The notes under the pieces were generated by a model. The model was not told the DNA's origin, ran no database searches, and saw only the letters and a program-made list of their open reading frames with translations. From Agrobacterium cavarae (GTDB taxonomy: Bacteria; Pseudomonadota; Alphaproteobacteria; Rhizobiales; Rhizobiaceae): a DNA stretch of 64,000 nucleotides. The position numbers and the translations under genes are program-made. The stretch spans positions 1 to 64,000 of the forward strand of contig NZ_SISF01000034.1 of assembly GCF_004310285.1 (NCBI RefSeq). Direction: 5' to 3'. Shown one piece after another: positions 1 through 9,253 of this stretch. The stretch's first letter is position 1. Each line of letters begins with the position of its first letter.

Positions 1-1370
1 GCACGGTTCTGCCCGATCTCGACACGCGCGGCACCTATCAGAAGCTGACGAACAATTCGCGCTTCCAGTGGTTGCGCCGTCAGTTGACACCGAAGCAGCA
101 AAGCCAGATCCTGGCGCTTGGCATTCCCGGCATCGGTTTCCGTCCTGAAAAGCGCCGCTTCTATCCGGGTGGCCCTACGGCTGCCCACGTTGTCGGTCAC
201 GTGAACATCGACAACCGCGGCGTTGCCGGCATGGAGCGCTATCTCGACAGCCAGGGGCTGGCCGATCTGACAGCGCTTGGCATGACCTCCGACCAGCCGC
301 TTGAGCCGGTGAAGCTTTCCATCGATCTGCGCGTCCAGGCAATTGTGCGCGAAGTGGTGGTCAACGCCATTCAAAAGTTCCAGGCGATTGGCGCAGGCGC
401 CGTTGTCATCAACGTGCATACGGGCGAAATCCTCGCCATGGCGTCGCTGCCGGATTACGATCCGAACAACCCGGCGGAAGGCGCCAAGGAAGGCTGGCTG
501 AACCGCATGTCGAACGGCACGTTCGAGATGGGCTCGACCTTCAAGTCCTTCACCATCGCCATGGGTCTGGACGAAGGCGGCATCTCGCTCGGCTCCACCT
601 TCGATGCGCGCTTCCCGATCCGCATCGGTGGCTTCACCATCAAGGACTTCCACGGCAAGGGACGCATCTTGTCGGTACCGGAGATCTTCCAGTACTCGTC
701 CAACATCGGTACGGCGAAAATTGCCGATACGGTTGGGACCGAGGGGCATAAGGAGTTTCTGACGCGTCTTGGCCTGCTGTCCCGGATGCAGACGGAATTG
801 CCGGAAGTGGCGATGCCGACACAGCCGCGCCAGTGGAAGAAGATCAACTCCATTACGATCTCCTTCGGTCACGGTGTATCGACCACGCCACTGCAGACAG
901 CGATTGCCGGTGCGGCCCTCGTCAATGGCGGCAAGCTGATCGAGCCGACCTTCCTGCCGCGCACCGTCGAACAGGCCGACCTTGTGGCCAAGCAAGTGAT
1001 CAAGCCGACCACCAGCCGCGACATGCGCTTCCTGTTCGAATGGAACGGCGTCAATGGCTCCGGCCGCAACGCCCGCGTCGAAGGCTTCAACGTTGGCGGA
1101 AAGACCGGAACGGCCGACAAGGTGGTCAATGGCCGCTATGTCCACGACAAGAACTTCAACGCTTTCCTATCGGCCTTCCCGATGGATAAGCCCGAATATG
1201 TGGTTCTCTCCTTCATCGACGAACCGAAGACGGACAAGGGCAATGGTGCAGCACTTGCAGGCACGTCCGCTGCCCCGATGGTGCATGACATCATCACCCG
1301 CTCGGCTGCGATCCTCGGCGTCAAGCCGAAGTTCGGCAAGGATGGCTCGGCCTTGCTCGTGTCTTATTGA
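1..1370 (+). CDS. ftsI: Peptidoglycan D,D-transpeptidase FtsI (PBP3), 5' truncated
   Basis: This is the C-terminal part of the septal class B penicillin-binding protein, which crosslinks peptidoglycan at the division site on the periplasmic face of the inner membrane. The reading frame is open from base 3 at the window edge, so the cytoplasmic tail, membrane anchor and start codon lie outside. The three active-site motifs are present and in order: STFK with the acylated serine at 534-545, SSN at 696-704 and KTG at 1101-1109. The part before 534 matches the PBP dimerisation (pedestal) domain. It is followed by murE after 43 bases, the usual dcw order. Family identity is very secure; only the N-terminus is unknown. 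Confidence 0.97.
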   Translation, partial: TVLPDLDTRGTYQKLTNNSRFQWLRRQLTPKQQSQILALGIPGIGFRPEKRRFYPGGPTAAHVVGHVNIDNRGVAGMERYLDSQGLADLTALGMTSDQPLEPVKLSIDLRVQAIVREVVVNAIQKFQAIGAGAVVINVHTGEILAMASLPDYDPNNPAEGAKEGWLNRMSNGTFEMGSTFKSFTIAMGLDEGGISLGSTFDARFPIRIGGFTIKDFHGKGRILSVPEIFQYSSNIGTAKIADTVGTEGHKEFLTRLGLLSRMQTELPEVAMPTQPRQWKKINSITISFGHGVSTTPLQTAIAGAALVNGGKLIEPTFLPRTVEQADLVAKQVIKPTTSRDMRFLFEWNGVNGSGRNARVEGFNVGGKTGTADKVVNGRYVHDKNFNAFLSAFPMDKPEYVVLSFIDEPKTDKGNGAALAGTSAAPMVHDIITRSAAILGVKPKFGKDGSALLVSY

Positions 1371-1413
1371 TTGGTACAGCTTATGATGGACCGGCGATTC
1401 GCGTCGGGGGGAC

Positions 1414-2889
1414 ATGACGGACACATCAATGAATTTGCGAGATCTATCGGGACAGTCGTTTCCGGAACTGAATGAATTGCTTCGCGCGGATGCCGGAGCG
1501 CTGACCATCACCTCGATCACGGCGGACAGCCGCAAGGTCGAGCCGGGCGCGCTCTTTATCGCCGTTTCCGGCAACAAGGCGGATGGCGCGACCTTCGTGC
1601 AGGACGCGGTTGCCAAGGGTGCTGCCGCAATCGTTTCGGGCCAGCCCGTTTCCGCAGATGTGCCGGTTCTCGTCGTTTCCGATCCAAGATTGTATCTCGC
1701 GCTTGCCGCTGCCCGCTTCTATGGGAAGCAGCCTGAGACGATGGTTGCCGTCACCGGCACGGCCGGCAAGACGTCGGTTGCGTCCTTCACCCGACAGATC
1801 TGGGCTTTCGCCGGTCATCCAGCCGCGCAGATCGGCACGACCGGCGTGATTGCGCCCGGCCGCGAAGAATATGGTTCGCTGACGACGCCCGACCCGGTTT
1901 CGCTGCACGCGCTTCTGGCTGAGTTGGCATCGGAAGGTGTGACCCATGCGGCAATGGAAGCATCCAGCCACGGTCTTGATCAGCGTCGTCTGGATGGCGT
2001 GAAACTCTCTGCTGCCGGCTTTACCAATCTCGGTCGCGACCATATGGATTACCATCCGACGGTCGAGGACTATATGGCCGCCAAGATGCGGCTGTTCGAT
2101 ACGCTGCTGCCAAAGGGCTCACCCGTCGTGATCTTTGCCGACGATCCATGGTCGGCTCAGGCGATAGAGGTGGCGACGGAGGCCGGTCACGATGTGCGCA
2201 CGGTTGGCCGCAAGGGCGATTATCTGGCGTTGAAGCGTGTCGAGCACTTCCGCCACAAGCAGATGATCGAGGTGCATCACGAAGGCGCAATCCACGAGGT
2301 GGATATCCCGCTTGCGGGCGATTTCCAGGTTGCCAATGCGCTGGTCGCGGCGGGTCTTGCCATGTCGACCGGCGTGTCCGCATCGGTGGCGATGAAGGCG
2401 CTGGAAAAGCTGATCGGTGCTGCCGGTCGTCTCGAACTCGTCGGACAGACGAAGAATGGCGCGCTGGCTTATGTGGATTATGCCCATAAGCCCGACGCGC
2501 TGGAAAATGTTCTGAGCTCGGTGCGTCCCTTCACCTCGGGCCGCATCATCACCGTGTTTGGCTGCGGCGGTGATCGCGACAAGGGCAAGCGTCCGATCAT
2601 GGGCGAGGTGGCAACACGGCTTTCGGATGTGGTGATCGTCACGGACGACAATCCACGCTCCGAGGAGCCTGCCACCATTCGATCCGAAATCATGGCGGCG
2701 GCGCCCGGTGCAGTGGAAATCGCAGATCGCGCAGAGGCGATCCGCCATGCCGTGTCGATGCTGGGGAATGGAGACACATTGATCGTTGCGGGCAAGGGGC
2801 ACGAGGAAGGTCAGATCATTGGCGGCGTGACGCTGCCGTTTTCGGACCATGAACAGGTGCGTTCGGCGCTGGAAGGATTGAAGATTTGA
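1414..2889 (+). CDS. murE: UDP-MurNAc-tripeptide synthetase MurE (meso-diaminopimelate ligase)
   Basis: Cytoplasmic Mur ligase (491 aa) that adds the third stem-peptide residue to UDP-MurNAc-L-Ala-D-Glu using ATP. The ATP loop GTAGKTS lies at residues 115-121. The DNPR motif at residues 412-415, the signature for selecting meso-diaminopimelate over lysine, agrees with a Gram-negative wall. The three-domain layout and length are normal for the family. The chosen ATG has a G-rich ribosome site just upstream; an in-frame ATG five codons later is a weaker alternative. Its stop overlaps the murF start by four bases, indicating translational coupling. Confidence 0.97.
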   Translation: MTDTSMNLRDLSGQSFPELNELLRADAGALTITSITADSRKVEPGALFIAVSGNKADGATFVQDAVAKGAAAIVSGQPVSADVPVLVVSDPRLYLALAAARFYGKQPETMVAVTGTAGKTSVASFTRQIWAFAGHPAAQIGTTGVIAPGREEYGSLTTPDPVSLHALLAELASEGVTHAAMEASSHGLDQRRLDGVKLSAAGFTNLGRDHMDYHPTVEDYMAAKMRLFDTLLPKGSPVVIFADDPWSAQAIEVATEAGHDVRTVGRKGDYLALKRVEHFRHKQMIEVHHEGAIHEVDIPLAGDFQVANALVAAGLAMSTGVSASVAMKALEKLIGAAGRLELVGQTKNGALAYVDYAHKPDALENVLSSVRPFTSGRIITVFGCGGDRDKGKRPIMGEVATRLSDVVIVTDDNPRSEEPATIRSEIMAAAPGAVEIADRAEAIRHAVSMLGNGDTLIVAGKGHEEGQIIGGVTLPFSDHEQVRSALEGLKI

Positions 2890-4319
2890 ACTGGTTATGG
2901 ACAGTTGCGGACATGATTGCCGTTACGTCGGGACGTCCGGTCGGCAATCTGCCGCAAGGTATCACGGGCATTTCCATCGACAGCCGGACGGTGCAGCAGG
3001 GCGAAGCCTTCTTCGCCATCAAGGGCGACCGTGTCGACGGCCATGATTATGCAAGTTTTGCCGTTGCCAATGGCGCGAGCCTGATGGTTGTCGCCGAGGC
3101 CAAGCTGCCGGCGCTTGGACGGCTGACGGTGCCGATGATCGTCGTCGATGACGTTCTGTCCGCCCTCGTCAAGCTTGGTATTGCTGCGCGTGAAAGGACC
3201 TCGGCACGCATCATTGCGGTTACCGGCTCGGTGGGCAAGACGACGACCAAGGAAATGCTGCGGCAGGTGCTGGCCCCATCGGGCAAGGTGCATGCGGCGG
3301 TCTCGTCCTTCAACAATCACTGGGGCGTACCGCTGACGCTGGCACGCATGCCCGCCGATACCGAATTCGGCATTTTCGAAGTGGGCATGAACCATCCGAA
3401 CGAAATCCGTCCGCTGGTAAAGCAGGTGAAGCCGCATGTGGCCATCATCACCACCATCGCGGCGGCGCATCTCGGCAACTTCAACAGTCTCGAAGAAATT
3501 GCCGACGCAAAGGCCGAAATTTTCGAGGGCGTCTTGCCCGGCGGTGCGGTGATCCTCAACCGCGACAATGCGCAGTTCGAGCGGCTGGAAGCAGCAGCAC
3601 TTCATGTCGGCATCGACCATATTCTGACATTCGGCCAACACGCCAAGGCCGACTTCCGTCTGGCGGATTTCGAAAGCACGCCGAACGGCTCGACCATCTG
3701 GGCGATCATCAATGGCGAGACCAGCGAGCTGAATATCGGCGCGCCGGGTCGCCATGTCGCAGAAAATGCCATGGCTGCTCTTGGCGTCGTCGCTGTGACC
3801 GGTGCCAACCTCGATCGCGCTTTCCATGCGCTCGGCGATCTTCGAGCCGTCAAGGGCAGGGGAGAGCGCCACCGCCTGTCGGTTGGCGATGGGTCGTTCC
3901 TTTTGATCGACGAGAGCTATAACGCCAATCCGGCCTCCATGCGCGCGGCGATTGCGCTTCTGGCGCAGGCGGAAGTGCGCGGCAACGGACGGCGCATTGC
4001 GGTTCTCGGCGACATGCTCGAGATGGGCGAGTTTGCCGCAGAGGTGCATGAAGAGCTATCCGGTCCGATCCTTTCTGCCGGCATCGAACATGTGTGGCTT
4101 GCCGGAGAATCGATGGCGCATCTTCGCGATGCGCTTCCCGAAAGCGTCAATGTGTCCTGGTTCCCGACGACCGCTGAGCTGGCTGACTTCGTGTTGAAAT
4201 GGGTGCAGCCGGGCGATGTGGTGATGATAAAATCGTCACTTGGCATCGGTTTTGGCAAGATTGTCTCGGCTCTTCTTGACAAGTATCCGGCATTCCCCGA
4301 GACGGAGCGCCAGAATTAG
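2886..4319 (+). CDS. murF: UDP-MurNAc-tripeptide--D-Ala-D-Ala ligase MurF
   Basis: Cytoplasmic Mur ligase (477 aa) that adds the D-Ala-D-Ala dipeptide, completing UDP-MurNAc-pentapeptide. The ATP loop GSVGKTTT is near residues 114-121, and a central-domain ESYNANP motif is visible. The likely start is a TTG that overlaps the murE stop by four bases; the N-terminal sequence MNWLWT resembles other rhizobial MurF starts, which supports it. The first in-frame ATG is nine codons further on at 2913. Downstream is a perfect 9-bp stem-loop before mraY, which may modulate read-through. Confidence 0.96.
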   Translation: MNWLWTVADMIAVTSGRPVGNLPQGITGISIDSRTVQQGEAFFAIKGDRVDGHDYASFAVANGASLMVVAEAKLPALGRLTVPMIVVDDVLSALVKLGIAARERTSARIIAVTGSVGKTTTKEMLRQVLAPSGKVHAAVSSFNNHWGVPLTLARMPADTEFGIFEVGMNHPNEIRPLVKQVKPHVAIITTIAAAHLGNFNSLEEIADAKAEIFEGVLPGGAVILNRDNAQFERLEAAALHVGIDHILTFGQHAKADFRLADFESTPNGSTIWAIINGETSELNIGAPGRHVAENAMAALGVVAVTGANLDRAFHALGDLRAVKGRGERHRLSVGDGSFLLIDESYNANPASMRAAIALLAQAEVRGNGRRIAVLGDMLEMGEFAAEVHEELSGPILSAGIEHVWLAGESMAHLRDALPESVNVSWFPTTAELADFVLKWVQPGDVVMIKSSLGIGFGKIVSALLDKYPAFPETERQN

Positions 4320-4324
4320 GTAGC

Positions 4325-4352
4325 CAGAAAGCCCGAAATCTTCGGCTTTCTG
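4325..4352 (+). terminator. Terminator-like stem-loop between murF and mraY
   Basis: Perfect 9-bp inverted repeat (CAGAAAGCC / GGCTTTCTG) starting six bases after the murF stop, with a 10-base spacer that can pair further (GAA/TTC). There is no following T tract, so a full intrinsic terminator is unlikely. It could act as an attenuator or an mRNA-stabilising hairpin inside the dcw operon. Confidence 0.5.
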
Positions 4353-4436
4353 CGCTCGATACGGAAACAAGGACCTTGAAGCGGCGCTGGCCTTACCTCC
4401 CGCCCGCCGCTTCGACCGCCTTTCGAAAGGGCAAAC

Positions 4437-5537
4437 ATGCTGATCTGGCTCGTTGAACTGTCGGACAAAATTCAAATCTTCAACCTGTTCAGGTACATCA
4501 CGTTCCGGGCGGGTGCAGCGCTCTTCACCTCCGCTCTCATCGTCTTCCTGTTTGGACCGGCCATCATCAATTCGCTGCGCATTCGCCAGGGCAAGGGTCA
4601 GCCGATCCGTGCCGATGGCCCGCAGACCCACTTCAAGAAGGCCGGTACGCCGACCATGGGCGGCTTGATGATCCTTGCAGGCATCCTCGGGGGCTCGCTG
4701 CTCTGGGGCGATCTGTCGAATGTCTATGTGGTTGCGGTTCTTCTCGTAACGCTCGGCTTTGGCGCCATCGGCTTTTATGACGACTACCTGAAGGTGACCA
4801 AGCAGAGCGACAAGGGTTTTTCCGGCAAGGCGCGTCTCGGCATCGAATTCGTTATCGCAGCTATTGCCACCTTCTTCATGATGAAGATTGCGCTTGCGAC
4901 GGCACCGCATGGCGGAACGCTTGGAAGCTCGGTCGCCTTTCCCTTCTTCAAGGAATTCGTGATCAATCTCGGCTACTTCTTCGTTCTCTTCGGCGCTTTC
5001 GTCATCGTTGCGGCCGGTAACGCGGTCAACCTGACCGATGGTCTCGATGGTCTTGCCATCGTGCCGGTGATGATTGCGGCGGCGACCTTCGGCGTGATTT
5101 CCTATCTCGTCGGTAACGCCATCTTTGCGAACTACCTTCAGATCAATTTCGTGCCCGGAACCGGTGAACTCGCGGTGATCGTCGGTGCCGTAATCGGTGC
5201 CGGTCTCGGCTTCCTCTGGTTCAATGCGCCGCCTGCGGCCATCTTCATGGGCGACACTGGTTCTTTGGCGCTTGGCGGCCTGATCGGCTCCATCGCCGTG
5301 GCGGTCAAGCATGAGATCGTGATGGTGATCGTCGGCGGTCTCTTCGTCATGGAGACGCTCTCCGTCATTATCCAGGTCTTCTGGTTCAAGCGCACCGGAC
5401 GGCGCGTGTTTCTGATGGCGCCGATCCATCACCATTTTGAAAAGAAGGGCTGGACGGAAAGCCAGGTGGTCATCCGCTTCTGGATCATCTCCGTCGGTCT
5501 CGCCATGCTCGGCCTCGCCACGCTGAAGCTGAGGTAA
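4437..5537 (+). CDS. mraY: Phospho-N-acetylmuramoyl-pentapeptide transferase MraY
   Basis: Polytopic inner membrane enzyme (366 aa) that transfers phospho-MurNAc-pentapeptide from UDP to undecaprenyl phosphate, giving lipid I. Diagnostic motifs are the PTMGGL loop near residue 75, DDYLK in the first Asp-rich loop, and NLTDGLDGLA around residue 200. About ten hydrophobic segments can be traced, and the C-terminal PIHHHFEKKGW motif is intact. An AAAGGG ribosome site precedes the ATG. The 117-base gap after murF is the largest within this run of dcw genes. murD begins three bases after its stop. Confidence 0.98.
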   Translation: MLIWLVELSDKIQIFNLFRYITFRAGAALFTSALIVFLFGPAIINSLRIRQGKGQPIRADGPQTHFKKAGTPTMGGLMILAGILGGSLLWGDLSNVYVVAVLLVTLGFGAIGFYDDYLKVTKQSDKGFSGKARLGIEFVIAAIATFFMMKIALATAPHGGTLGSSVAFPFFKEFVINLGYFFVLFGAFVIVAAGNAVNLTDGLDGLAIVPVMIAAATFGVISYLVGNAIFANYLQINFVPGTGELAVIVGAVIGAGLGFLWFNAPPAAIFMGDTGSLALGGLIGSIAVAVKHEIVMVIVGGLFVMETLSVIIQVFWFKRTGRRVFLMAPIHHHFEKKGWTESQVVIRFWIISVGLAMLGLATLKLR

Positions 5538-5540
5538 GCG

Positions 5541-6950
5541 ATGATCCCCGTTACCTCACTTGCGGATAAGAAGGTTGCTCTCTTTGGTCTTGGTGGCTCC
5601 GGCCTCGTGACCGCCAAGGCGCTGGTCGCCGGCGGCGCCGATGTCATTGCCTTTGATGACAATCCCGACAGCGTTGCGAAGGCGCAAAGCGAGGGTATCC
5701 CGACTGCTGACCTGCGCACGCTGGACTGGTCGAAGCTGGCCGTCTTCGTGCTGGCGCCGGGCGTTCCGTTGACGCATCCGAAGCCGCACTGGTCTGTCGA
5801 TCTTGCCAAGGCGGCGGGCGTTGAGGTGATTGGCGATATCGAGCTTTTCGTTCGCGAGCGGCGGGCTCATGCGCCGAATTGCCCATTCATCGCCATCACC
5901 GGCACCAATGGCAAATCCACCACGACGGCATTGATTGCGCATATTCTGAAATCGGCAGGCCGCGATACACAGCTTGGCGGCAATATCGGCACGGCCGTTC
6001 TCAGCCTCGACCCGCCGAAGGCTGAACGCTTCTATGTCGTCGAGTGCTCGTCCTATCAGATCGATCTCGCTCCGACATTGAACCCGACCGCCGGTATCCT
6101 GCTCAACCTGACGCCGGATCATCTCGATCGCCACGGCACGATGCAGCATTATGCCGATGTGAAGGAGCGTCTGGTTGCAGGAAGCGATACCGCCATCGTC
6201 GGCGTCGATGATAGCTTCTGCACGCTGATTGCCGATCGCATAGAACGTGCTGGCGTGAACGTCACCCGAATCTCCAAGCGCAATGTCGTGGCGGACGGGC
6301 TTTATGCCGAAGGCAGCCGGATCATGAAGGCCGCAGGTGGCACGTCGTCGCTGCTCGTCGATCTTGACGGCATCCAGACGCTGCGCGGCAGCCACAATGC
6401 CCAGAACGCGGCCGCTGCGATTGCGGCGTGCCTTGCGGTCGGCATCTCCGAAGATGAGGTGAGGGCAGGGCTGACATCATTCCCGGGCCTGAAGCATCGC
6501 ATGCAGCCCGTCGGGCGGCGTGGCAATGTCACCTTCATCAATGACAGCAAGGCAACCAATGCAGACGCTTCGGCACCGGCGCTTTCGAGCTACGACCGGA
6601 TTTACTGGATTGCTGGCGGCTTGCCCAAGGCCGGCGGCATCACCAGCCTGTCACCGCTCTTTCCCCGCATCGCCAAGGCCTATCTGATCGGCGAGGCGGC
6701 GGCGGAATTTGCCGCAACGCTGGGTGAGGCGGTGCCTTACGAAATCTCCGGTACGCTGGACAAGGCGGTACAGCATGCCGCGGCCGATGCCCTTGCCGAT
6801 GGTGCGAGCGGCAATGTCGTGATGCTCTCCCCGGCTTGCGCAAGTTTCGATCAATATAAGAATTTCGAAATACGTGGTGATTCGTTCGTTTCCCACGTCG
6901 CTGCACTCGACGGTGTGACGATGCTGGTGGAAGTGCAAAAGGAGCACTGA
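5541..6950 (+). CDS. murD: UDP-MurNAc-L-alanine--D-glutamate ligase MurD
   Basis: Cytoplasmic Mur ligase (469 aa) that adds D-glutamate to UDP-MurNAc-L-Ala with ATP. The Rossmann-type N-terminal domain begins with GLGGSG near residue 15, the ATP loop GTNGKSTT starts at residue 121, and NLTPDHLDRHGT follows around residue 190. The C-terminal domain contains the NDSKATN segment expected for MurD. Length is slightly above the E. coli enzyme, which is common in alphaproteobacteria. It sits between mraY and ftsW with only a few bases on each side. Confidence 0.97.
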   Translation: MIPVTSLADKKVALFGLGGSGLVTAKALVAGGADVIAFDDNPDSVAKAQSEGIPTADLRTLDWSKLAVFVLAPGVPLTHPKPHWSVDLAKAAGVEVIGDIELFVRERRAHAPNCPFIAITGTNGKSTTTALIAHILKSAGRDTQLGGNIGTAVLSLDPPKAERFYVVECSSYQIDLAPTLNPTAGILLNLTPDHLDRHGTMQHYADVKERLVAGSDTAIVGVDDSFCTLIADRIERAGVNVTRISKRNVVADGLYAEGSRIMKAAGGTSSLLVDLDGIQTLRGSHNAQNAAAAIAACLAVGISEDEVRAGLTSFPGLKHRMQPVGRRGNVTFINDSKATNADASAPALSSYDRIYWIAGGLPKAGGITSLSPLFPRIAKAYLIGEAAAEFAATLGEAVPYEISGTLDKAVQHAAADALADGASGNVVMLSPACASFDQYKNFEIRGDSFVSHVAALDGVTMLVEVQKEH

Positions 6951-6954
6951 AGAC

Positions 6955-8109
6955 ATGGTAAGCCGTACTGACCGCGGTCCAGTCGCGGAGTGGTTCTGGA
7001 CAATCGACCGCTTCTTCCTGGCGGCCTTCATTGCTCTCATCGGCATTGGCCTGATGTTGTCCTTTGCTGCGTCCCCCGCAGTTGCCGAGCGCATTGGTCT
7101 CAATAGCTTCTTCTTCGTCGAGCGCCAGGCGATGTTCATCGTCCCGTCGCTGGCGATCATGATCGGTCTGTCGTTTCTGTCGCCGCGCCAGGTGCGGCGC
7201 GTCGCCATCGTGCTGTTGATCGCCTCACTGCTGATGATGATCTTCGCGCTGTTCTTCGGCATCGAGGTCAAGGGTGCTCGCCGCTGGATTTCGATCGGCA
7301 GCTTTTCCATCCAGCCATCCGAATTCATGAAGCCGGCCTTCGTCATTGTCTGCGCCTGGCTTTTTGCCGAGCGCGCTCGTCATCCGGAAATTCCCGGCAA
7401 TCTTTTCGCCATCATCACCTTCGGCATTGTTGCAGCTCTCCTGATTGCACAGCCGGACTTCGGGCAGACGATTCTGACATCCGTCGTTTGGGGCGGCATG
7501 TTCTTCATGGCCGGTGTGCCGTGGTTCTGGATCATCATGCTCGGCGGTCTTGGCGTCGGCGGCATCGTCACCGCCTATCTGATGCTGCCGCACGTTGCGG
7601 GTCGTATCGACCGTTTCTGGACGGGTGAGGGCGACACGTTCCAGGTGGACACGGCGCGTGAAGCGATCATTCGCGGCGACTGGTTCGGCCAGGGACCGGG
7701 TGAAGGCATCGTCAAGCGCATCATTCCCGATAGCCATACCGACTTCATCTTCTCCGTTGCTGCGGAAGAGTTCGGTATTGTCTTCTGCATGGCCCTGGTT
7801 GCGATCTTCGCCTTCATCGTGCTGCGCGGCTTAAGCCACGCCTTCAAGGAAAAGGACGATTTCGTCCGCTTTGCCGTGGCAGGTCTGGTTCTTCAGATCG
7901 GTATCCAGTCGATGATCAATATTGGCGTTAATCTCGAACTCATGCCGGCCAAGGGCATGACGCTGCCGCTGATTTCCTATGGCGGTTCTTCGATGATGGC
8001 GATATGCGTGACCGCTGGCTTCCTGCTGGCGCTGACACGACACAGGCCCGAGAAGCGCGCACAGGAGCGCAGCTTCTTCCGCGTCGGCGCGGGTCTTCCT
8101 GCGGAGTAA
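6955..8109 (+). CDS. ftsW: Septal peptidoglycan glycosyltransferase FtsW
   Basis: Polytopic SEDS-family inner membrane protein (384 aa) that polymerises lipid II glycan strands at the septum with its partner FtsI, also encoded in this cluster. About ten membrane spans are predicted by eye. The conserved KGARRWI segment near residue 105, the QPSEFMK motif just after it, and the C-terminal LPLISYGGSS motif are all intact. An AGGAG sequence about ten bases upstream of the ATG supports the start. It is four bases from murD and seven from murG, consistent with one transcript. Confidence 0.97.
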   Translation: MVSRTDRGPVAEWFWTIDRFFLAAFIALIGIGLMLSFAASPAVAERIGLNSFFFVERQAMFIVPSLAIMIGLSFLSPRQVRRVAIVLLIASLLMMIFALFFGIEVKGARRWISIGSFSIQPSEFMKPAFVIVCAWLFAERARHPEIPGNLFAIITFGIVAALLIAQPDFGQTILTSVVWGGMFFMAGVPWFWIIMLGGLGVGGIVTAYLMLPHVAGRIDRFWTGEGDTFQVDTAREAIIRGDWFGQGPGEGIVKRIIPDSHTDFIFSVAAEEFGIVFCMALVAIFAFIVLRGLSHAFKEKDDFVRFAVAGLVLQIGIQSMINIGVNLELMPAKGMTLPLISYGGSSMMAICVTAGFLLALTRHRPEKRAQERSFFRVGAGLPAE

Positions 8110-8116
8110 AAGAGTG

Positions 8117-9253
8117 ATGAGCAAGGGTATCGTTTTGCTTGCCGCCGGTGGAACCGGCGGCCATGTTTTTCCGGCGGAGGCACTTGCCTATGAGTTGAAG
8201 GCGCGCGGTTACTCCGTGCATCTGGTGACCGATAGCCGTGCCGAGCGCTATGCGGGCAAATTTCCCGCAGACGAAATTCACGTCGTGCCGTCTGCAACGA
8301 TCGGCTCGAAGAACCCGATCCGCGTCATCAAGGCGCTTGCCACGCTCTGGACCGGCCTTCGCTCTGCGCGCAAGCTGATGACGCGCTTGAAGCCGGTTGC
8401 CGTCATTGGCTTCGGCGGCTATCCGACAGTGCCGCCGCTTCTCGCCTCGACCGGCATGGGTGTTCCTTCGCTGCTGCATGAACAGAATGCTGTCATGGGT
8501 CGCGCCAACAAGGCGCTGGCGAAGCGGGTTAAGGCGATCGCCGGGGGCTTCCTGCCGGAGAACCAGGGCGAGTTCGGTGACAAGATCGTCATGACGGGCA
8601 ACCCTGTTCGCCCTGCGGTGCTGTCTGCTGCCGAGATTGCCTATACGCCATCTCAGGCGGGTGAAGATTTCAACCTCGTGGTGTTTGGCGGAAGCCAGGG
8701 CGCGCAGTTTTTCTCGGCAGCCGTTCCGGCGGCGATCTGCCTTTTGCCCAACGATCTGCGCAACCGCATCAAACTGACCCAGCAGGCGCGCGTCGAGGAC
8801 AAGGACAGCGTTGTCGAATCCTATAAGAAGCTTGGCGTGAAGGCGGATATCTCGCCCTTCTTTGGCGATATGGCCGAACGGATTGCGCAAGCCGATCTGG
8901 TGATCAGCCGATCCGGCGCTTCGACCGTCTCTGAGCTTTCCGTGATCGGACGGCCTTCGGTGCTCGTTCCCTATCCGCACGCTCTCGATCACGATCAGGC
9001 GGCCAATGCGGCGGCTCTTTCTGCCGCAGGCGGTGCCAGCGTCATCAAGCAGCCCGAGCTTTCGCCAAAAGCACTTTCTGCTCTGCTGGCGGATGCGATG
9101 AACGACCCGGCGCGACTGGAGAAGACTGCCGCTGCCGCCAAGGCAACCGGCAAGCCGGATGCCGCCAAGCGCCTTGCCGATCTTGTCGAGGCGATTGCCG
9201 CAGGGACAAGCGTTCAGCAATTCAAATCGAAGAATGAAGGAGTGCATCCATGA
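8117..9253 (+). CDS. murG: UDP-GlcNAc:lipid I GlcNAc transferase MurG
   Basis: Peripheral GT28-family enzyme (378 aa) on the cytoplasmic face that converts lipid I to lipid II. The glycine-rich GGTGGHVFPA loop is at the N-terminus, GGSQGAQ follows mid-protein, and the UDP-GlcNAc-binding region with SRSGASTVSEL and DHDQ motifs is present in the second domain. A GTG three bases upstream of the chosen ATG (8114) is also possible; the sequence MSKGIVLLAAGG fits the family start well. The stop overlaps the murC ATG by four bases. Confidence 0.97.
   Translation: MSKGIVLLAAGGTGGHVFPAEALAYELKARGYSVHLVTDSRAERYAGKFPADEIHVVPSATIGSKNPIRVIKALATLWTGLRSARKLMTRLKPVAVIGFGGYPTVPPLLASTGMGVPSLLHEQNAVMGRANKALAKRVKAIAGGFLPENQGEFGDKIVMTGNPVRPAVLSAAEIAYTPSQAGEDFNLVVFGGSQGAQFFSAAVPAAICLLPNDLRNRIKLTQQARVEDKDSVVESYKKLGVKADISPFFGDMAERIAQADLVISRSGASTVSELSVIGRPSVLVPYPHALDHDQAANAAALSAAGGASVIKQPELSPKALSALLADAMNDPARLEKTAAAAKATGKPDAAKRLADLVEAIAAGTSVQQFKSKNEGVHP

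Noticed and set aside
455..853. Minus-strand frame of 132 codons inside ftsI
   Set aside because: Fully inside a strongly conserved gene on the other strand; composition is that of a shadow frame in high-G+C DNA.
4236..5435. Minus-strand frame of 399 codons opposite mraY
   Set aside because: Very rich in Asp, Glu, His and Arg, typical of antisense to hydrophobic membrane protein codons; no family resemblance.
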